Source: Myxococcales bacterium FL481
Lineage (GTDB): Bacteria; Myxococcota_A; Polyangia; Nannocystales; Nannocystaceae
Direction of reading: 5' to 3'
Length of the DNA stretch: 38,921 nt
Assembly: GCA_006508105.1 (NCBI GenBank)
Contig: QKPP01000053.1
Span: 1 to 38,921, forward strand
In this document: in pieces, positions 1 to 9,905 of the stretch
Layout: each line of letters starts with the position of its first letter
Numbering within the stretch: position 1 is the stretch's first letter
Notes under the pieces: model-generated
Told to the model about the DNA's origin: nothing
Seen by the model: only the letters and a program-made list of their open reading frames with translations
Database searches by the model: none
Position numbers and translations under genes: made by a program

Positions 1-2445
<2,445 letters not shown>

Positions 2446-2921
2446 GGTTGTGCTCCTTGCTGGTTTCGCCATCCTAGGTGGGACGGCTCGCGTCGGGTTA
2501 ATGTCCGCCAACCGAGAAAACGGACTGTCTACTTCGACTCACCGGTCGCCCGTTCCCCACCTCGCCTGGATTCCGTGCAAGCCAGTGCTACGGCGAGTTA
2601 GCTGATTGCGGTGCCACAACTGCACATCTCCTTGCACTATGAGTCTTCACTTGCTCTGCCCGATTTCGCCGGTCTCGTGGGCGCCGGCACGGCCTGATCG
2701 CCACCATTGCACTGACGAGGAAGCCCTCCCACCAAATGCTGGGATGTGCGCGCACCGTCCCCCACTCGCCCTGCTCCGTGCAGGACACCGCCTGCATACC
2801 AGCCAACAATGTTGGCAGGACATCGTGGCGTCTCGTCGCGATTCAACCTCGACTCGATCAGCACGCTCTCGGCCGGACCTCTGCGGGTCCGCTGCCGCCT
2901 ACGCCCGGCGTGGTGAACGGC
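2446..2921. other. Intergenic region between protease and putative selenoprotein gene
   Basis: No convincing gene is seen here: short frames on both strands lack ribosome sites and recognisable motifs. It must hold the promoter of the protease gene and the end of the selenoprotein transcript. The one clear structure is a 15-base perfect inverted repeat at 2802-2816. Confidence 0.6.
2802..2816. promoter_or_regulatory. Perfect 15-bp palindrome, possible operator
   Basis: GCCAACA-A-TGTTGGC is a perfect inverted repeat with one central base, typical in shape of a dimeric regulator site. It lies 357 bases before the protease start. No regulator gene is adjacent, so the function is unproven. Confidence 0.3.
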
Positions 2922-3839
2922 CTATCGCGTCAGATGATCCCGAACGCACGGCAGGATCCACCCTAGCCCCGGCTCCGGATACTCCTGACAGTCCGGGTGC
3001 AGCACCTGCATGGTCTGCAGGTCCACGAGCACATACACCGCGTAGTCATCCCAACCGTGGGACTTGGCGTAGTCCGATTGGAGGACGCTTTTCGTCTCGA
3101 CCACATGTGTATCGAACGGCACCCCCACCCAGCCGCCGTGGTTGAGCACGTCCGGGTCCGTATCGTCGTCGACGACCGCGACGAACTTCACGACGTCGAG
3201 TTGGTCTTCGAACTGGCCCACCAGGTACTTGAGGTCGCCGACGGCGCCCGATGTGCCGTCTCACCCACAGCCTGAGATGGCCAAGAGCATGAGTCGACGC
3301 CGACCACCACCGTACTCGCACAGTGAGTGCGGCTCGCCGGAAGCGTCACGCACCGCGTAGTTGGAGATCACGCTGCCGACTGCGAAGTCACCGTCCGCCA
3401 CCGGATAGTCGTCGCACAGGTCGAGATTGGCATCTGGCTCGCTCGGGTCGTCGCCGGAGACGCTATCTCCGTCGCCAGACTCTCCGGGATCGTCCGAGGC
3501 GTCGTCGTCGGCGCTCGAATCGGTCTGTTCACTCCCCCCGGTATCGGGGTCGCTGTCAGGGTCCTCGGCGACTCCGGTCGAGTCGGTGTTGCCCGATTCG
3601 CCGCCCGACTCGTCGCCACCCGCCTCGCTATCGTGCGAAGTCGAGTCGGTGTCGGCAACGGTCGCGGAATCGACCGACGTGCCACCACCCCCCGTGGCGC
3701 CGTGATCCTCAGGTTCGCCCGAAGCCGTGGCCGAGCTCGCAGCCGCGGCCGTGTCGCCGCTCGGCCGCGGCGTCGGCTCGAGGGTACACGCCACGCTCAG
3801 ACAAGCGAGACTCGAAGCGATCGACCAACTAGCTCGCAT
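2922..3839 (-). CDS. Putative selenoprotein: thioredoxin/redoxin-fold lipoprotein with in-frame UGA (Sec193)
   Basis: Read conventionally, a 192-residue ORF stops at a TGA (3261-3263). The same frame then continues open for 112 codons to a TAG at 2922-2924, so full read-through gives 305 residues. A signal peptide ends in a lipobox-like SVAC (Cys18). A Ser/Asp/Glu-rich tether covers ~19-137. A redoxin-like core starts at ~138 with the pattern VGSVISNYAVRDASGE, followed by the strand LMLLAIS. In thioredoxins that strand is followed at fixed distance by Trp-Cys-Gly-Pro-Cys. Here LLAISGCGU aligns without gaps to LLDFWATWC, putting the UGA on the nucleophilic Cys, with Asp-Gly-Thr replacing Gly-Pro-Cys and an extra Cys191 two residues earlier (C-x-U). 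Downstream residues (DLKYLVGQFEDQLDVVKFVAVVDDD, with breaks at ~210-235) read as the helix and next strand of the fold. SECIS-like hairpins follow the UGA. The alternative is a pseudogene with a nonsense mutation. No sel genes are in the window. Confidence 0.7.
3232..3263 (-). promoter_or_regulatory. Candidate bacterial SECIS hairpin after UGA
   Basis: Counting from the base after UGA, GACGGC (1-6) pairs with GCCGUC (16-21) around a 9-base loop. Alternatively CGCC (15-18) pairs with GGCG (22-25) around a GUC loop, extendable by three pairs across a bulged A (12-14 with 27-29). The second form puts a G-first apical loop ~19 bases after UGA, within the spacing described for bacterial SECIS elements. 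Both are seen by eye only; the folds are mutually exclusive. Confidence 0.5.
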
Positions 3840-3935
3840 GACGGTTCACCATAGCCGCCGGCGGGTCGCGAATCCACCGGTTGTTCAGAACTGCCGCGGC
3901 AGCGAAACCTTGCGGGCGTCGACGGGCGCACCCGT

Positions 3936-4535
3936 TCACCGGGGGGCCGGCTCGACCTCGGCGTCGGACCCGTTTCCCGGCGGATCGCTGGGATGCGACC
4001 ACGCTCGCTCGGACGACTTGACGGCGGCCATGGGCAGGTCGACTCCAACGGTCGGGCCCCCGTTGATCACCGGCACGTCGATGACCGAGATGTAGTCGCC
4101 GAGCGAGATGTCGTGATCCAGGTCGAGATCCAAGTGCCCCCACAGGCCGTAGTCCGCTGTGGCATCTTGCGCCATGGCGCACACCTCGAACGCGATTGGC
4201 AGACCCGTCTGCGCCGTCGCGACGAGCTCGAAGCGTCCGATCTCGACCGGCAGGACGCCAGGGAGACGGTCTTGCAGTGAGACGATGACCCGCGCTCCAG
4301 TCAGGGTGGACGGCACCGCTTGCCCCTCGTCGATCACCACCTGACCTTGGACACAGGTCTCGACCGGATCCGCGGCCATCGCGGTGTCGCCGGTCCCGCC
4401 GTCGCCGTCCCCGAGACCGGCCGAGCTCTGCGGTTCCGGGGTTGGATCCATCGCCCCCTCGCCCACGGTGAGTGTCGACGGTCCGCACCCGGCGGCGAGC
4501 CACGCCATCGACACGAACGGAGAAAACACTCGCAC
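3936..4535 (-). CDS. Small exported lipoprotein of unknown function (possibly YbaY-like)
   Basis: Predicted 199 residues from a GTG at 4535. An upstream ATG at 4643 in the same frame would put 36 non-signal residues before the membrane segment, so the GTG (or a second GTG at 4529) is preferred. A short hydrophobic stretch ends in the lipobox LAAGC. A Gly/Asp-rich tether follows. The body (GARVIVSLQDRLPG, then GRFELVATAQTGLPIAFEV, then GDYISVIDVPVI) has a beta-sandwich look that faintly resembles YbaY-type lipoproteins; this is a weak resemblance, not an identification. It lies 96 bases upstream of the putative selenoprotein gene on the same strand, so the two may share a transcript. Confidence 0.6.
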   Translation of the reverse strand: MRVFSPFVSMAWLAAGCGPSTLTVGEGAMDPTPEPQSSAGLGDGDGGTGDTAMAADPVETCVQGQVVIDEGQAVPSTLTGARVIVSLQDRLPGVLPVEIGRFELVATAQTGLPIAFEVCAMAQDATADYGLWGHLDLDLDHDISLGDYISVIDVPVINGGPTVGVDLPMAAVKSSERAWSHPSDPPGNGSDAEVEPAPR

Positions 4536-4691
4536 GATCTCGTTTTCGCGTCTGAAATCGCATCGCGTCAAGCGGCGACTCACGGCCCAGTCACGCGCGG
4601 GAGGATGCGGCGCGTACCCACCCAGCGCCGGGCCGGATGTCATTCAGCGGGGCCGCGCATCCGTGGCCGCGCCCCATCGCTCCACGTTCGA

Positions 4692-4730
4692 GGGGTTCGA
4701 GGGGTTTGAGGGGCTTGGGGCGGTTTGGGG
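4692..4730 (+). promoter_or_regulatory. G-quadruplex motif in divergent promoter region
   Basis: Five runs of exactly four G occur within 39 bases (4692-4695, 4701-4704, 4710-4713, 4717-4720, 4727-4730), separated by 5, 5, 3 and 6 bases. This fits the classical G4 rule with a spare run. It lies in the 362-base divergent region (4536-4897) between the small lipoprotein and the ABC transporter, on the transporter's non-template strand. No other clear element is seen in that region. Confidence 0.65.
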
Positions 4731-4897
4731 CGGTTTGAGGCGGCCGCGCGAAAGGGTCGCGAGCCGTCCGTTCAGCCCGGCGGCACTGAGTCAGAATTGC
4801 CGACGTCGAGCGCATCGTATGTTGTCCCTCGGGGGATCCGCGCCCCCGACGCGCCCACCACTCTCCGTTCCCTGGCTCATCTCGGCCCCGCCTGACC

Positions 4898-6724
4898 ATG
4901 CAGCATTTCGACGCGACCACCGACAGCACCGATCGCAACCACTGGAACACCCTGAAGATCCTTGGTCACTACCTATGGCCCAAAGATCGCTTCGATCTGC
5001 GCATGCGCGTCGTCGTGGCCATGGCGGCCTTGGCCCTCGCGAAGGTCATCAACGTCGTCGTCCCCTTGTTCTACAAGCAGGCCGTCGACGCCCTCAGTCC
5101 GACCGCCGGCGCGTTGACGCTACCTCTCGCCTTGATTCTCGCGTATGGCGGCGCGCGCGTCCTGTCCCAAGCCTTTGGGGAACTGCGCGACTTGGTGTTC
5201 GCCCGCGTGGCTCAACACGCGCAACGAACGATCGCGCTCAGCACCTTTCAGCACCTGCACCGGTTGTCGCTACGGTTTCATCTCGATCGCCAAACCGGGG
5301 GGCTGTCGCGAGTGATCGAGCGCGGTACCCGAGGCATTCAGTTTCTCCTCAGCTTCATGCTGTTCAACATCGTACCGACCCTGTTCGAGATCCTGCTCGT
5401 CACCGGGATCTTGTTCGTCGCGTTCGGGTGGGCGTTCGCCATCATCACTTTCGTCACCATCACCGCCTACATCGTCTTCACGCTGATCGTGACCGACTGG
5501 CGCCTCAAGTACCGCCGGACCATGAACCAAAAGGACTCCGAGGCGAACACCAAGGCCATCGATAGCCTGCTCAACTACGAGACCGTCAAGTACTTCGGCA
5601 ACGAAAACCACGAGTACCGACGCTTCGATCGGGCCCTCGCCGCGTACGAAACCGCGGCCGTGACCAGCCAGACCTCGCTTTCTGCCCTCAACGTGGGTCA
5701 AGGCGCGATCATTGGCATCGGTCTCGTCGCGGTGATGAGCCTCGCCGGCCAAGGCGTCGTGGACCAGACGTTGACCGTTGGCGACTTTGTGTTGGTCAAC
5801 ACCTACCTGATCCAACTCTACTTGCCTCTCAACTTTCTCGGTTTTGTCTACCGTGAGATGAAACAAAGCCTGGTCGACATGGACAAGATGTTCGAGCTGC
5901 TCGATCAGGGCATCGAGGTCCGAGATCCGGCCAACGCGAAGCCGCTTCGCCCCGCTGGAGGCCACATCGAGTTTCGCGACGTGAGCTTCGGCTACGACTC
6001 GGGGCGGCAGATCCTCGACAAGGTGAGCTTTGTCGTTCCTTCCGGGAAAACCGTCGCTGTGGTCGGCCCCAGCGGATCGGGCAAGTCGACCATCGCTCGG
6101 CTCTTATTCCGCTTCTACGACGTGCAAGACGGGGCGATCCTCATCGACGGCCAAGACATCCGGGAGGCCTCGCAGGAGTCGGTGCGGGCGCTGATGGGCA
6201 TCGTGCCCCAAGATACGGTGTTGTTTAACGACACCGTCGAATACAACATTCGCTATGGCCGGATCGATGCCGATTCCGAGGATGTCGTTTCGGCGGCGCG
6301 ACTGGCCCAGATCCACGAGTTCGTCATGGCCTTCGAACGGCAGTACGACACAATCGTCGGCGAACGTGGCCTCAAGCTCTCGGGTGGAGAGAAGCAGCGC
6401 GTCGCGATCGCCCGAGCGATTCTCAAAGACCCGCCAGTTCTGATTTTCGACGAGGCTACATCCGCACTCGACTCCAAGACCGAAAAGGAGATCCAAGCCA
6501 GCCTGGACGCGGTCTCCGAGCAACGAACGACGCTGGTCATCGCCCACCGGCTGTCGACAATCGTGGATGCCGACGAGATCTTGGTGCTCAAGGATCGCCA
6601 GATCGCCGAGCGAGGCCGCCACGACGAGCTACTCGCATTGGATGGCGAGTACGCGCTGATGTGGGCGCGTCAGCAAGAAGAGCAACCGCAGACGCACGCG
6701 AATAGGGCCTCGAGCTCGACGTAG
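4898..6724 (+). CDS. Atm1/HMT1-type ABC exporter half-transporter
   Basis: 608 residues. The N-terminal membrane domain (~25-330, about six helices) is followed by an ATPase domain (~355-590). Walker A is GPSGSGKST (390-398, Lys396), the signature LSGGEKQ is at 494-500, and Walker B VLIFDEATSALD is at 514-525 with catalytic Glu519; the switch His lies in the VIAHRLST segment. The segment NYETVKYFGNENHEYRRFD in the membrane domain is characteristic of mitochondrial Atm1 and bacterial Atm1-like exporters, which move glutathione-linked sulfur or metal-thiol conjugates. It works as a homodimer in the inner membrane. The start ATG has no strong ribosome site; the N-terminus is polar and could begin slightly later. 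It is a single-gene unit, convergent with the LolA-like gene 27 bases downstream. Confidence 0.93.
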   Translation: MQHFDATTDSTDRNHWNTLKILGHYLWPKDRFDLRMRVVVAMAALALAKVINVVVPLFYKQAVDALSPTAGALTLPLALILAYGGARVLSQAFGELRDLVFARVAQHAQRTIALSTFQHLHRLSLRFHLDRQTGGLSRVIERGTRGIQFLLSFMLFNIVPTLFEILLVTGILFVAFGWAFAIITFVTITAYIVFTLIVTDWRLKYRRTMNQKDSEANTKAIDSLLNYETVKYFGNENHEYRRFDRALAAYETAAVTSQTSLSALNVGQGAIIGIGLVAVMSLAGQGVVDQTLTVGDFVLVNTYLIQLYLPLNFLGFVYREMKQSLVDMDKMFELLDQGIEVRDPANAKPLRPAGGHIEFRDVSFGYDSGRQILDKVSFVVPSGKTVAVVGPSGSGKSTIARLLFRFYDVQDGAILIDGQDIREASQESVRALMGIVPQDTVLFNDTVEYNIRYGRIDADSEDVVSAARLAQIHEFVMAFERQYDTIVGERGLKLSGGEKQRVAIARAILKDPPVLIFDEATSALDSKTEKEIQASLDAVSEQRTTLVIAHRLSTIVDADEILVLKDRQIAERGRHDELLALDGEYALMWARQQEEQPQTHANRASSST

Positions 6725-6751
6725 CCCGATCGCCGACTGGGATCGCCGCTG

Positions 6752-7582
6752 CTACACTCGCTCGAGATAGCGCGTCGTGAACAGCTCATCTTTGACGTTC
6801 GGGCTGAGTACGACCTTGTCCGAGACAAACACCGACCGACGGCCGTTTTGCTTGTTGACCATCTCCATGTGCATCGATCGAAACCGTTGGTTCGCCGGAT
6901 CGAGACACTTGATGTCCTTGGACGTGAGCTCTTTGAGTAACGCCCCGTCGAGATCGTAGTAGAGCCCTTTGCGGATGGTGTAGTCGGCCTTGGCCACCCA
7001 GTAGGTCTTCTTGCTGTACCCCTCCGACTCGGCGATCTTCTCGCTGGTCGGCGTGGTCTCCACCACCCAGCAATCCACCCCCCCCAGCTTTTCTTCGCGC
7101 AGCACTTGGTAACGAAACTCCGCCAGCTTCGGAATGTTGAGATCGGCGTACGAGAACTCGCTGCCCATGAAGCTTTTGGACTTCTTCGAACTCACGATGC
7201 GCCGGGTCTTGCGTAGCGCCGGGAGGTAAACCCAAATATCGTCGTCTTTGTCGGCGTAGTCGAAGGTCAGCACGCCAGTGCCCTTGACATCGGCCGGCTC
7301 GAGAAAGCTGTAGATTCGCTTTTCGGTCTTGCCGCCATCGTACAGCTTGGTCGCCATCGCCAGTTTGCGAACCTGTTGGGCCCCCTTGGCGTTGATGATG
7401 GTCATGGTCACCACCGCCTCCGACCCCGCCAGCTTCCGCGTCTCCGCCACCTTGTCCATGATCGCGCGCCCAGACGGAGCAGGAGCGACGGTTGCATTTG
7501 CCGGCGCCGACATCGCCGCGGACCACACCGGCACGAGAAGAAAAGCGGACACGAACAACGCGATTTTGGGTCGGGACATCAT
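6752..7582 (-). CDS. LolA-like outer-membrane lipoprotein-sorting family protein
   Basis: 276 residues from the ATG at 7582, which has AGGAG just upstream and overlaps the stop of the RND gene (ATGA), so the two are probably translationally coupled. A signal peptide (cleavage near ANA, ~30) is followed by the pattern of the LolA-like family often annotated as outer membrane lipoprotein-sorting protein: RAIMDKVAETRKL, a MTIINAKG strand, DIWVYLPALRKTRRI, FMGSEFSYADL, and YWVAKADYTIRKGLYYDLDG. These proteins have an open half-barrel that binds hydrophobic molecules in the periplasm. Together with the MMPL exporter and outer-membrane barrel upstream, it would carry a lipid product across the periplasm. 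The cargo is unknown. The open frame extends to 7894, but that part is the shadow of the RND gene. Confidence 0.88.
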   Translation of the reverse strand: MMSRPKIALFVSAFLLVPVWSAAMSAPANATVAPAPSGRAIMDKVAETRKLAGSEAVVTMTIINAKGAQQVRKLAMATKLYDGGKTEKRIYSFLEPADVKGTGVLTFDYADKDDDIWVYLPALRKTRRIVSSKKSKSFMGSEFSYADLNIPKLAEFRYQVLREEKLGGVDCWVVETTPTSEKIAESEGYSKKTYWVAKADYTIRKGLYYDLDGALLKELTSKDIKCLDPANQRFRSMHMEMVNKQNGRRSVFVSDKVVLSPNVKDELFTTRYLERV

Positions 7583-9894
7583 GACGGGCTCCTGGTCGAG
7601 GCGGACGAGTCGGGGTTGCGGGGCTCGACGTCGGTCGGCTCCAAAAACTTCGGGCGGAAGATCAAAACGATAGCCGGTAGTACCACTAGCGCGCCGAACA
7701 GACACGCGGAGATGGAAACGGCCACCAGCAGGCCGAAAAACCGCACGGGAAAGAACGCCGACACGACAAGCACGGCGAAACCGACGAGCACCGACAACGC
7801 GTTGAATACGATGCCGCGCCCACTCGTCATGAGGGTTTTTTCCACCGCGGCCCCGGGTTCCAACCCCGCCCGCCGCTCGTCCCGGTAGCGCCACAGAAAG
7901 TGAATCGTGTAGTCGACGCCAACCCCGATCATGATCGACGACAGCAACGCCGTGACCAGGTTGAGCTCGATGCCCGCCAAGCCCATGACGCCGAAGAGCA
8001 GCGCCAAGGCCAGGGCGAGCGGAAACATGGCCAGCACGGCGCCCACCAGGGAACGCAGGAGCAAGCCGACCAACACGCCCACGACGAGCACCGAGAACCC
8101 GATGCTCAGCAGCTGACCGCGGACGATGTGATCCACCATGTCCGCCATGACGTGCAGAAAACCACCCACGAGCTCAAACGGAGCATCCGGGTGCGCTTCG
8201 AGATAGGCCAACGCGGTATCGACGACTGACTGAGCCCCCCGCGTGCCGCTATCGGTCACCTTGGCCATGATCTGCGCGTGCTCGTACGGAAGATCGACAA
8301 GCTTTTCGAAGTCCGCCGGATCACCGCTCATGGAGTAGAGCAAAAGATACTGCGCGATCAATTCGCGGCTGTTGGGGACGACGTCGAACTCGACATTGTC
8401 ACTGTGCATGACCTGGTTCATCTTGCGAACCACGCCCGCGAGCGACGTCGTCATGCCGACAAGTTCGTGTTCACGCAGATGCTGCTCCAGCGCATCGATC
8501 TCTTGGAGCACCTCCGGGTCCTTAATGTCCCCGGTGGCCAGCACCGACACGCCCGCCCAGCCGCCGAGGTGCTCGTTGAGCAGGTGGGTTGACTGCCACA
8601 CGGGCTCGTCACGGCGATAAAAGCTCATCGGATTGGTGTCGACCACGAGCCGCAGGCCCCCAAGACCCACCACCGTCGACACCACCACGGCGCCCAGCAC
8701 GATCGCCTTGGGCCGCCGGGGCACCCACCGTGCCAGCGAGAACAGCCCGCGATCGAACCGTGATGTCGCCGTTTGGCCAGCGGCGCCTTCGGTCCACACC
8801 GGTTTGGGCACGCGCATGGCCGACAACACCGCCGGAATGAACGTCAGGCTGCCGACCACGGCGAACGCCACGCCAGCCGCGGCCAAAATCCCCAGCTGCG
8901 CCGCGGGGATAATGACGTGACTCAGCAGGCACAACAGGCCGGCCATCGTGGTGACGCCGGTGGCCAGGATCGGTCGCCACAGCTCGTCGAATCCTCGCTT
9001 TGCCAGACCGGGAGCGGTGTGGGTCGCGCCCGGCGTGTTGTCCTCTTGATACCGAGCGAGCACATGGATGCCGTAGTCGTTGGCGACGGCCAGCAAGATG
9101 ACCGGCAGCAAGACGGTGACGGTGTGAATCTTCCATCCGAGCAGCGGTACCAACCCCATCCCGACTACGATCGCCATCACCGTCATCACAAACGGCAACA
9201 AGACCCCACGCAGCTGGCGAAAACAGGCGAACAAGAACACCAGCATCAGCAACAGCCCGATCGGCAAGAACTTGCGCATGTCGGCGCGCATGTCCTTGGT
9301 CAGGGAGACACGCGTCACCGGCATGCCGCCGATGAGGACCTCCTCGTCACCGGGGAGCTCTTCGACCAGCGCCCCCAGCTTGTGCATCACGACCTCATCA
9401 GAGGCCTCGAGTTTGAGAAACCCGATGATCACCGTGTGCCGAAAGTTCTCGGACACCAAGTTGCCGTAAACCAACCCGTTCGTTCGCAAGCGCTCTCGCA
9501 GCGCCTCGCGTCGTCGATCGGTCTTGGGGATCCGCTCGATCGCTTGCTCCACGAGCATCTCGTCGTCCTCGGCCCGGATATCTTTGGCCGTGAACAAACT
9601 GACCGTGCGATCGAACTCGTCGATGCGGCTCATCTTCTTCGACAGCTGCGAGAGTCGCTCGAGCGTGCTCGTGGCCAGCACATCATCGGCGCTGACAACC
9701 AACATCACCATATCCGTGCCCCCGAACAACGACTCGATGCGGTCGAGGTTTACCCGGGTAGGCAGGTCCGGCGGCAGCTGGCTCTTCATGTCCGTGTCGA
9801 GTTCGGCGTTCGGCAGCTGCAGGCCGAAAAACCCCGTCACGCCGAGGAACCCGACGATCAGCACCCAACGCAGACGAACAACGAGATCGCTCAT
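7579..9894 (-). CDS. MMPL/RND-family exporter
   Basis: 771 residues. It has the duplicated RND layout: helix 1 near residues 8-25, a large extracytoplasmic loop (~30-210), then five helices including the sterol-sensing-like block (FLPIGLLLMLVFLFACF to FAVVGSLTFIPAVLSAM). This is repeated in the second half with helix 7 near 395, a loop, and five helices (SIGFSVLVVGVLVG to CLFGALVVLPAIVLIF). The motif GVGVDYTIHFLWRYRDE in the second half and NDYGIHVLARYQED in the first are the conserved helix-4-type segments carrying the proton-relay Asp. MMPL proteins export lipids, hopanoids or polyketides using the proton gradient. It starts 11 bases after the outer-membrane protein stop, with TAGGTG as a possible ribosome site, and overlaps the LolA-like gene. 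Confidence 0.93.
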   Translation of the reverse strand: MSDLVVRLRWVLIVGFLGVTGFFGLQLPNAELDTDMKSQLPPDLPTRVNLDRIESLFGGTDMVMLVVSADDVLATSTLERLSQLSKKMSRIDEFDRTVSLFTAKDIRAEDDEMLVEQAIERIPKTDRRREALRERLRTNGLVYGNLVSENFRHTVIIGFLKLEASDEVVMHKLGALVEELPGDEEVLIGGMPVTRVSLTKDMRADMRKFLPIGLLLMLVFLFACFRQLRGVLLPFVMTVMAIVVGMGLVPLLGWKIHTVTVLLPVILLAVANDYGIHVLARYQEDNTPGATHTAPGLAKRGFDELWRPILATGVTTMAGLLCLLSHVIIPAAQLGILAAAGVAFAVVGSLTFIPAVLSAMRVPKPVWTEGAAGQTATSRFDRGLFSLARWVPRRPKAIVLGAVVVSTVVGLGGLRLVVDTNPMSFYRRDEPVWQSTHLLNEHLGGWAGVSVLATGDIKDPEVLQEIDALEQHLREHELVGMTTSLAGVVRKMNQVMHSDNVEFDVVPNSRELIAQYLLLYSMSGDPADFEKLVDLPYEHAQIMAKVTDSGTRGAQSVVDTALAYLEAHPDAPFELVGGFLHVMADMVDHIVRGQLLSIGFSVLVVGVLVGLLLRSLVGAVLAMFPLALALALLFGVMGLAGIELNLVTALLSSIMIGVGVDYTIHFLWRYRDERRAGLEPGAAVEKTLMTSGRGIVFNALSVLVGFAVLVVSAFFPVRFFGLLVAVSISACLFGALVVLPAIVLIFRPKFLEPTDVEPRNPDSSASTRSPS

Positions 9895-9905
9895 CGGACT
9901 CGCAC

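Noticed and set aside
3261-3839. Ordinary 192-residue lipoprotein ending at the TGA
   Set aside because: The fold would be cut exactly at the catalytic loop while the rest of the redoxin domain continues in frame; kept only as the less likely alternative to Sec.
3891-3902. 12-bp palindrome CTGCCGCGGCAG
   Set aside because: Short, GC-only type palindromes are expected by chance in DNA of this composition.
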